Of a DNA stretch of 64,000 bases, positions 55,661 to 64,000 are shown piece by piece. Each line of letters starts with the position of its first letter. Positions within the stretch are counted from its first letter, which is position 1. Below the pieces are notes generated by a model, which was given only the letters and a program-made list of their open reading frames with translations, ran no database searches and had not been told where the DNA came from. This DNA is from Ariolimax columbianus (Eukaryota > Mollusca > Gastropoda > Stylommatophora > Arionidae), in assembly GCA_036924085.1 (NCBI GenBank), contig JAVGWX010000012.1:1089001-1153000 (forward strand), written 5' to 3'. A program made the position numbers and the translations under genes.

Positions 55661-57272
55661 TTGTCAGGATCTTCTCTATATTTGACTTCCAGGTCAGTTT
55701 TGAGTCAAATGTGACTCCGAGGAAAGTGGGTGTGTCCAACTGGGGTATTTGTTGATTTCCTATCTTTATTGTAATTATTTTATTGTGAACGGAAAGTGAA
55801 AAGAGAATGGTGGAGGTTTCAGTGTGGTTTATTTTCAGTCCCCACTCTTTTGTCCAGTTCTCCCCCTTCTCTACTGTCTCCTGGAGCAAGTATGGGGCTA
55901 TTGTTGTGTGTTCTGTGGCTGTCCATACAACAAAGTTTTGGAGCAAGTATGAGGCTATTGTTGTGTGTTCTGTCACTGTCCATACAACAAAGTTTTGGAG
56001 CAAGTATGAGACTATTGTTGTGTGTTCTGTCACTGTCCATACAACAAAGTTTTGGAGCAAGTATGAGACTATTGTTGTGTGTTTTGTGGCTGTCCATACA
56101 ACAAAGTTTTGGAGCAAGTATGAGACTATTGTTGTGTGTTTTGTGGCTGTCCATTCAACAAAGTTTTGGAGCAAGTATGAGGCTATTGTTGTGTGTTCTG
56201 TGGCTGTCCATACAACAAAGTTTTGGAGCAAGTATGAGGCTATTGTTATGTGTTCTGTGGCTGTCCATACAACAAAGTTTTGGAGCATGTATGAGACTAT
56301 TGTTGTGTGTTTTGTGGCTGTCCATACAACAAAGTTTTGGAGCAAGTATGAGACTATTGTTGTGTGTTTTGTGGCTGTCCATACAACAAAGTTTTGGAGC
56401 AAGTATGAGGCTATTGTTGTGTGTTCTGTGGCTGTCCATACAACAAAGTTTTGGAGCAAGTATGAGGCTATTGTTGTGTGTTCTGTCACTGTCCATACAA
56501 CAAAGTTTTGGAGCAAGTATGAGGCTATTGTTGTGTGTTCTGTCACTGTCCATACAACAAAGTTTTGGAGCAAGTATGAGACTATTGTTGTGTGTTTTGT
56601 GGCTGTCCATACAACAAAGTTTTGGAGCAAGTATGAGACTATTGTTGTGTGTTTTGTGGCTGTCCATACAACAAAGTTTTGGAGCAAGTATGAGACTATT
56701 GTTGTGTGTTTTGTGGCTGTCCATACAACAAAGTTTTGGAGCAAGTATGAGACTATTGTTGTGTGTTCTGTGGCTGTCCGTACAACAACATTTTGGAGCA
56801 AGTATGAGGCTATTGTTGTGTGTTCTGTGGCTGTCCGTACAGCAAAGTCATCTGCGTGTAAGCTGTTTGAGACATGCTGATGGCAGCATTTAGTTATGTG
56901 GTTTATATATATCAAGAAGAGAGTAGGGGCTGTTACACTTCCTTGTGGCACTTCCTCTCTCGGCCCGACTGACTTGCTGGTATAGTTGTCCAATTTAACC
57001 CTGGCAGATCTTTGGAAGAGGTAAATTTTAATCAATGAGAACATATTGTTGGTAACTCCTGCTTGGATGATTTTCAGATTCAGGCCTTCTCTCCAGACAG
57101 TGTCGAAGGCACGTGAGAGATCAAAGAATATGGCTAGCAGTTTCTTTTCTCTTGAAAGGCGTTTTCGATATCCTCTGTTAGGTATGTTAATTGGTCCTCC
57201 GTGCTTCTGTGCTGCCTGTATCCTGTTTGAGTTGAGTCTTTTATTTATCAGTCTTTCCATCGGTTTCGCCAC
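55440..57272 (-). pseudogene. Jockey-like reverse transcriptase with an in-frame repeat expansion
   Basis: A 610-codon open frame. Residues 1-140 are palm sequence: DLSRAFDTVW at 51-60, VPQGS at 108-112, ADD at about 140-142 (the usual YADD reads HADD). From about residue 144 to 467 a 19-residue module, FVVWTATEHTTIASYLLQN, is repeated about 17 times. The thumb then resumes with EKGENWTKEWGLKI. In an intact enzyme one copy of the module lies directly after the catalytic aspartates, so the array duplicates genuine RT sequence and keeps the frame because its unit is 57 bp. The tail is a 24-bp array. Such a polymerase would not be expected to work. Confidence 0.9.
55885..56850. repeat. Minisatellite, 57-bp units, born inside RT coding sequence
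   Basis: About 17 copies with core ttttggagcaagtatgaggc. Variants (cac/ggc, gag/gac) recur in repeated orders. Open in the sense of the RT and in two opposite-strand frames. Confidence 0.96.
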
Positions 57273-57504
57273 GCAGTTGAAGTGGCTGATGGGCCTGTAG
57301 TTTTTAAGATCGTGTTTGTCTTTTCCTGGTTTCAGAATAGGCTGAATGTAGGCCTCCTTCCAGGATCCTGGGACAGTACCCCCATTTCAGCTTTGGTTAA
57401 CAATTCCAAGAATGAAATTTTTACTTATGGGACGAGGTGTTTAAGGAATTCATTTGTGATACCATCTGACCCTGGTTATTTTCTCTCCATTAGTGTCTAA
57501 GTTT

Positions 57505-58405
57505 CATTATCTAGCTCCTGTAGGGAGAACTTCACTGTCCACTCTGTGGAGTGTGTTCTAGCTCCTGTAGGGAGAACTTCACTGTCACGTACTCTGTGTC
57601 TTCTAGCTCCTGAAGGGAGAACTTCACTGTCATGTACTCTATTGGAGTGTCTTCTAGCTCTTGTAGGGAGAACTTCACTGTTATGTACTCTGTTGGAGTG
57701 TCTTCTAGCTCCTGTAGGGAGAACTTCACTGTCATGTACTCGGTTGGAGTGTCTTCTAGCTCCGGTAGGGAGAACTTCACTGTCGTGTACTCTGTTGGAG
57801 TGTCTTCTAGCTCCGGTAGTGAGAACTTCACTGTCATGTGCTCTGTTGGAATGTCTTCTAGCTCCGGTAGTGAGAACTTCACTGTCATGTGCTCTGTTGG
57901 AGTGTCTTCTAGCTCCTGTAGTAAGAACTTCACTGTCATGTACTCTGTTGGAATGTCTTCTAGCTCCTGTAGGGAGAACTTCACTGTCGTGTACTCTGTT
58001 GGAATGTCTTCTAGCTCCTGTAGGGAGAACTTCACTGTCATGTACTCTGTTGGAGTGTCTTCTAGCTCCTGTAGGGAGAACTTCACTGTCATGTATTCTG
58101 TTGGAATGTCTTCTAGCTCCTGTAGGGAGAACTTCACTTTCATGTACTCTATTGGAATGTCTTCTAGCTCCTGTAGGGAGAACTTCACTTTCATGTACTC
58201 TATTGGAATGTCTTCTAGCTCCTGTAGGGAGAACTTCACTTTCATGTACTCTATTGGAATGTCTTCTAGCTCCTGTAGGGAGAACTTCACTTTCATGTAC
58301 TCTATTGGAATGTCTTCTAGCTCCTGTAGGGAGAACTTCACTTTCATGTACTCTATTGGAGTGTCTTCTAGCTCCTGTAGGGAGAACTTTACTGTCATGT
58401 ACTCT
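57505..58405. repeat. Minisatellite, 51-bp units, born inside RT coding sequence
   Basis: About 17 copies with core tcctgtagggagaacttcac. On the minus strand the unit encodes VKFSLQELEDTPTEYMT, matching the FSLQEL word just before the DGITNE motif of the same element. The leftmost units are shortened (42-45 bp). The rightmost six or so are the most homogeneous. Confidence 0.96.
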
Positions 58406-58499
58406 TTTTTTTGGAGAGCTCTGATCTGTGTTCTTACTACTTTAACTCTGTCTCTTGAAACGTGAAGTCACATCTAGACGGATACACAAGGGAACAGGT

Positions 58500-58590
58500 A
58501 CATACACACAGAAAGACAGATACACCCACACACGCTCACACACTCACACCCACACACACGCTCACACACACACACACACACACACTGTGA
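58500..58590. repeat. (CA)n microsatellite
   Basis: cacacacactcacacaca with interruptions. Confidence 0.92.
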
Positions 58591-58594
58591 CAGA

Positions 58595-58880
58595 CCTAAT
58601 CCCATTTAGAAGAAATGTAAACATCCATCGTTCAAGTTAAGGATTTGAAGAAAATAGGAATACATTTTCTTTGGAGTATGGCTGGTGGTTCTGGGGGCGA
58701 GAATATTATTTTCTCAGTACGCAGCCTGAGAGCAATGTAATGGTCTGAGTCTAAACAGCTGAATCAAGGCCAGACAAGAAATGAGCATATTAAACGGTAC
58801 TTGGTACATCACAGTTACTCCACACAGCTTGACCATCCCGTCAAAACCTGTGCACACAAGACCCTGCATATGTTAAATAC
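58595..58880. other. Low-copy segment
   Basis: Unique sequence before the terminal array. No exon was recognised. Confidence 0.5.
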
Positions 58881-58882
58881 AA

Positions 58883-61800
58883 GGGCAGAGCTAATACTCG
58901 GGCAGAACTAATACCCGGGCAGAACTAATACCAGGTTAGAGCTAATACTCGGGCAGAGCTAATACCTGGGTAAAGCTAATACCCGGGCAGGTAGAGCTAA
59001 TACCCGGGCAGGTAGAGCTAAAACCCGGGCAGGTAGAGCTAATACCCGGGCAGGTAGAGCTAATACCTGGGCAGGTAGAGCTAATACCCGGGCAGGTATA
59101 GCTAAAACCCGGGCAGGTAGAGCTAATACTCGGGCAGAACTAATACCCGGGCAGAACTAATACCAGGTTAGAGCTAATACTCGGGCAGAGCTAATACCTG
59201 TGTAGAGCTAAAACCCGGGCAGGTAGAGCTAATACCCGGGCAGTTAGAGCTAAAACCCGGGCAGGTAGAGCTAATACCCGGGCAGGTAGAGCTAATACCC
59301 GGGCAGGTAGAGCTAAAACCCGGGCAGGTAGAGCTAATACCCGGGCATGTAGAGCTAATACCCTGGCAGAGTTAATACTCGGTCAGAGCTAATACCTGGA
59401 TAGAGCTAAAACCCGGGCAGGAAGAGCTAATATCCGGGCAGGTAGAGCTAAAACCCGGGCAGGAAAAGCTAATATCCGGGCAGGTAGAGCTAAAACCCGG
59501 GCAGGTAGAGCTAATACCCGGGCAGGTAGAGCTAATACCCGGGTAGAGCTAATACCCGGGCAGGTAGAGCTAATACCCGGGTAGAGCTAATACCCGGGAA
59601 GGTAGAGCTAATACCCGGGTAGAGCTAATACCCGGGTAGAGCTAATACCCGGGCAGGTAGAGCTAATACCCGGGCAGGTAGAGCTAATACCCTGGCAGGT
59701 AGAGCTAATACCTGGGCAGGTAGAGCTAATACCCGGGCAGATAGAGCAAATACCCGGGTAGAGCTAATACCCGGGCAGATAGAGCTAAAACCCGGGCAGG
59801 TAGAGCTAATACCCGGGCAGATATAGCTAAAACCCGGGCAGGTAGAGCTAATACTCGGGCAGAACTAATACCCGGGCAGAACTAATACCAGGTTAGAGCT
59901 AATACTCAGGCAGAGCTAATACCTGGGTAGAGCTAAAACCCGTCAAGGTAGAGCTAATACCCGGGCAGGTAGAGCTAAAACCCGGGCAGGTAGAGCTAAT
60001 ACCTGGGCAGGTAGAGCTAATACCCGTTCAGGTAGAGCTAAAACCCGGGCAGGTAGAGCTAATACCCGGGCATGTAGAGCTAATACCCTGGCAGAGTTAA
60101 TACTCGGTCAGAGCTAATACCTGGGTAGAGCTAAAACCCGGGCAGGAAGAGCTAATATCCGGGCAGGTAGAGCTAAAACCCGGGCAGGAAGAGCTAATAT
60201 CCGTGCAGGTAGAGCTAAAACCCGGGCAGGTAGAGCTAATACCCGGGCAGGTAGAGCTAATACCCGGGCAGAGCTAATACTCGGTCAGAGCTAATACCTG
60301 GGTAGAGCTAAAACCCGGGCAGGTAGAGGTAATACCCAGGCAGGTAGAGCTAAAACCAGGGCAGGTAGAGCTAATACCCGGGCAGGTAGAGCTAATACCC
60401 GGGCAGGTAGAGCTAATACCCGGGCAGATAGAGCAAATACCAGGGTAGAGCTAATATTCGGGCAGATAGAGCTAATACCCGATCAGATAGAGCTAATACC
60501 CGGGTAGAGCTAATACCCGGACAGATAGAGCTAATACCCGGGCAGGTAGCGCTAATACCCGAGTAGAGCTAAAACCCGGACAGGTAGAGCTAATACTCGT
60601 GCAGGTAGAGCTAAAACCTGGGCAGGTAGCGCTAATACCCGGGCAGGTAGAGCTAATATCCGGGCAGAGCTAATACTCGGTCAGAGCTAATACAAATGCA
60701 TGTAGAGTTAATACCCGGGGAGATAGAGCTAATACTCGGGCAGGCAGAGCTAATACCCGGGTAGAGCTAATACCCGGATAGAACTAATACCCAGGCCGGT
60801 AGAGCTAAAACCCGGGCAGGTAGAGCTAATACCCGGGCAGGAAGAGCTAATACCCGGGTAGAGCTAATACCCGGGGCAGGTAGAGCTAATATCTGGGTAG
60901 AGCTAATACCCGGGCAGGTAGATCTAATACCCGGGGCAGGTAGAGCTAATACCCGGGCAGGTAGAGTTAATACCCGGGGAGATAGAGCTAATACTCGGGC
61001 AGGCATAGCTAATACCCGGGTAGAGCTAATACCCGGGTAGAGCTAATACCCGGGCAGATAGAGCTAATACTCGGGCAGGCAGAGCTAATACCCGGGTAGA
61101 GCTAATACCCGGGTAGAGTTAATACCCGGGCAGGTAGAACTAATACCCGGGTAGAGCTAATATTTATGGCAGGTACAGCTAATACCCGGGCAGGTAGAGC
61201 TAATACCCGGGTAGAGCTAATACCCGGGTAGAGCTAATACCCAGGTAGAGCTAATACCCGGGCAGGTAGAGCTAATACCCAGGTAGAGCTAATACCCGGG
61301 CAGGTAGAGCTAATAACCGGGTAGAGCTAATACCCGGGCAGATAGAGCTAATACCCGGGCAGAGCTAATACTCGGTCAGAGCTAATACCTGGGTAGAGCT
61401 AAAACCCGGGCAGGTAGAGGTAATACCCAGGCAGGTAGAGCTAAAACCAGGGCAGGTAGAGCTAATACCCGGGCAGGTAGAGCTAATACCCGGGCAGATA
61501 GAGCTAATACCCGGTTAGAGCTAATACCCGGTCAGGTAGAGCTAATACCTGGGCAGGTAGAGCTAATACCAGGGCAGGTAGAGCTAATACCTGGGCAGGT
61601 AGAGCTAATACCCGGGCAGATAGAGCAAATACCAGGGTAGAGCTAATACCCAGCAGATAGAGCTAATACCCGATCAGATAGAGCTAATACCCGAGTAGAG
61701 CTAATACCCGGGCAGATAGAGCTAATACCCGGGCAGGTAGCGCTAATACCCGAGTAGAGCTAAAACCCGGGCAGGTAGAGCTAATACCCGTGCAGGTAGA

Positions 61801-64000
61801 GCTAAAACCTGGGCAGGTAGCGCTAATACCCGGGCAGGTAGAGCTAATATCCGGGCAGAGCTAATACTCGGTCAGAGCTAATACAAATGCATGTAGAGTT
61901 AATACCCGGGGAGATAGAGCTAATACTCGGGCAGGCAGAGCTAATACCCGAGTAGAGCTAATACCCGGGTAGAACTAATACCCAGGCAGGTAGAGCTAAA
62001 ACCCGGGCAGGTAGAGCTAATACCCGGGCAGGAAGAGCTAATACCCGGGTAGAGCTAATACCCGGGGCAGGTAGAGCTAATATCTGGGTAGAGCTAATAC
62101 CCGGGCAGGTAGATCTAATACCCGGGGCAGGGAGAGCTAATACCCGGGCAGGTAGAGCTAATATCCGGGCAGAGCTAATACTCGGTCAGAGCTAATACAA
62201 ATGCATGTAGAGTTAATACCCGGGGAGATAGAGCTAATACTCGGGCAGGCATAGCTAATAACCGGGTAGAGCTAATACCCGGGCAGATAGAGCTAATACT
62301 CGGGCAGGCAGAGCTAATATCCGGGTAGAGCTAATACCCGGGTAGAGCTAATACCCGGGTAGAGCTAATACCCGGGCAGGTAGAACTAGTACCCTGGTAG
62401 AGCTAATACTCAGGTAGGTAGAGGTAATACCCGGGCAGGTAGAGCTAATACCCGGGTAGAGCTAATACCCGGGTAGAGCTAATACCCAGGTAGAGCTAAT
62501 ACCCGGGCAGGTAGAGCTAATACCCAAGTAGAGCTAAATACCCGGTCAGGTAGAGCTAATACCCGAGCAGGTAGAGCTAATACCCGGGGCAGGTAGAGCT
62601 AATACCCGGGCAAATAGAGCTAATACTAGGGTAGAGCTAATACCCGGGTAGAGCTAATACCCAGGTAGAGCTAATACCCGGGCAGATAGAGCTAATACCC
62701 AGGTAGAGCTAATACCCGGGCAGGTAGAGCTAATACCCGGGCAGGTGGAGCTAATACCCGGGGCAGGTAGAGCTAATACCCGGGCAGATAGAGCTAATAC
62801 TCGGGCGGGCAGAGCTAATACCCGGGTAGAGCTAATATCCTGACAGGTAGAGCTAATACCCGGGATGGTAGAGCTAATACCCGGGGCAGGTAGAGCTAAT
62901 ACCCGGGCAGACAGAGCTAATACCCGGGTAGAGCTAATACCCAGGTAGAGCTAATACCCGGGCAGGTAGAGCTAATACCCAGGTAGAGCTAATACCCGGG
63001 CAGGTAGAGCTAATACCCGGGCAGGTGGAGCTAATACCCGGGGCAGGTAGAGCTAATACCCGGGCAGATAGAGCTAATACTCGGGCGGGCAGAGCTAATA
63101 CCCGGGTAGAGCTAATATCCTGACAGGTAGAGCTAATACCCGGGATGGTAGAGCTAATACCCGGGGCAGGAAGAGCTAATACCCGGGCAGACAGAGCTAA
63201 TACCCGGGTAGAGCTAATACCCGAGCAGGTAGAGCTAATACCCGAGCAGGTAGAGCTTATACCAGGGCAGGTAGAGCTAATACCCGGGCAGATAGAGCTA
63301 ATACTCGGGCAGGCAGAGCTAATACCCGGGTAGAGCTAATACCCGGTCAGATAGAGCTAATACCCGTGCAGGTAGAGCTAAAACCTGGGCAGATAGAGCT
63401 AATACCCGTGCAGGTAGAGCTAAAACCTGGGCAGGTAGAGCTAATACCCGGGAAGAGCTAATACTCGGTCAGAGCTAATACCTGGGTAGAGCTAAAATCC
63501 GGGCAGGTAGAGGTAATACCCAGGCAGGTAGAGCTAAAACCAGGGCAGGTAGAGCTAAAACCAGGGCAGGTAGAGCTAATACCCGGGCAGGTAGAGCTAA
63601 TACCCGGGCAGGTAGAGCTAATACCCGGGCAGATAGAGCAAATACCAGGGTAGAGCTAATATTCGGGCAGATAGAGCTAATACCCGGGTAGAGCTAATAC
63701 CCGGACAGATAGAGCTAATACCCGGGCAGGTAGCGCTAATACCCGAGTAGAGCTAAAACCCGGGCAGGTAGAGCTAATACTCGTGCAGGTAGAGCTAAAA
63801 CCTGGGCAGGTAGCGCTAATACCCGGGCAGGTAGAGCTAATATCCGGGCAGAGCTAATTCTCGGTCAGAGCTAATACAAATGCATGTAGAGTTAATACCC
63901 GGGAGATAGAGCTAATACTCGGGCAGGCAGAGCTAATACCCGGGTAGAGCTAATACCCGGGTAGAACTAATACCCAGGCCGGTAGAGCTAAAACCCGGGC
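58883..64000. repeat. Very long minisatellite, 21/17-bp units, higher-order structure
   Basis: More than 5.1 kb of gggcaggtagagctaatacc(c) with 17-bp forms (gggtagagctaatacc, gggcagaactaatacc). It continues past the window edge. Long-range blocks recur: the rare word tacaaatgcatgtagag is at 60691, 61882, 62196 and 63875, and ccaggttagagc is at 58931, 59163 and 59888. Units often contain cccggg. Confidence 0.96.

Larger units (their letters stand above)
55085..58480 (-). mobile_element. Jockey-like non-LTR retrotransposon carrying three internal minisatellites
   Basis: Minus-strand order: a short pre-array segment (VRTQIRALQKKE near 58400-58450); a 51-bp array; RT fingers with DGITNEFLKHL (near 57440-57470), then AYIQPILKPGKDKH and LKNYRPISHFN (near 57290-57350); palm motif A (FFDLSRAFDTVW), VPQGS and HADD; a 57-bp array; the thumb with EWGLKINHTETSTILF and TFLGVTFDSKLTWKSNIEKI; then a 24-bp array. 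The motif set fits the Jockey-like group of LINEs common in invertebrates; the clade assignment is by recall. There are stops and frameshifts in the fingers, so it is inactive. Confidence 0.9.

Noticed and set aside
57532..58465. Repeat proteins on both strands of the 51-bp array
   Set aside because: Derived from duplicated reverse transcriptase coding DNA; the plus-strand frames are shadows.

Overview
This window looks like intronic or gene-flanking DNA from an invertebrate animal, most likely a mollusc or another lophotrochozoan. The reasons are several non-LTR retrotransposon types, two tRNA-derived SINEs, spliced-gene signals, no compact gene order, and an overwhelming load of tandem repeats. 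The species-level guess is inference. No prokaryotic gene, rRNA gene, functional tRNA gene or CRISPR array was seen. Almost all of the long open frames are repeat-encoded low-complexity peptides, because many repeat units lack stops or have lengths divisible by three. They are not annotated as genes.

The one convincing host coding feature is an exon at 54131-54245 (+). It has a consensus acceptor and a GTAAGT donor, and it encodes the juxtamembrane and single transmembrane segment of a DPP6/DPP10-type dipeptidyl-peptidase-like protein (a type II membrane protein; in vertebrates an auxiliary subunit of Kv4 channels). About 21 kb upstream, at 33160-33183, a short ATG-led open frame with a strong Kozak context ends in phase 0 at a GTAAGC donor. 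It would splice in frame onto the exon and is a candidate alternative first exon. If so, 33184-54130 is intron 1, 54246 onward is intron 2, and 1-33159 is upstream or an intron of longer isoforms.

Layout: 1-6560 are arrays with unit lengths from about 20 to 34 bp. At 6568-9290 lies a decayed CR1-like LINE (+). At 9590-14700 are arrays and microsatellites. At 14862-16475 is a second CR1-like copy (-), split by a SINE with a target-site duplication. At 16476-19330 are a palindromic 29-bp array and a decayed LINE of a second type (-), itself split by a 20-bp array. At 19330-42760 are very large arrays (18, 30, 20, 34/36, 13, 36, 20 and 16 bp units, plus TG- and pyrimidine-rich tracts). At 42976-44995 is a third CR1-like copy (-). 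At 45907-46176 is a second SINE (-), inserted in a 35-bp array. At 46895-53250 are more arrays, with a fourth CR1-like fragment at 48911-49322. At 53560-54900 the DPP exon is sandwiched between a trinucleotide tract and a 16-bp array. At 55085-58480 is a Jockey-like LINE (-) that carries three separate minisatellites inside its reverse transcriptase frame. From 58880 to the end of the window is a >5 kb array of 21/17-bp units.

The main theme is repeated association of minisatellites with retrotransposon coding sequence and with the gene's splice sites, together with higher-order repeat structure in many arrays. Copy numbers and array boundaries were estimated by eye.
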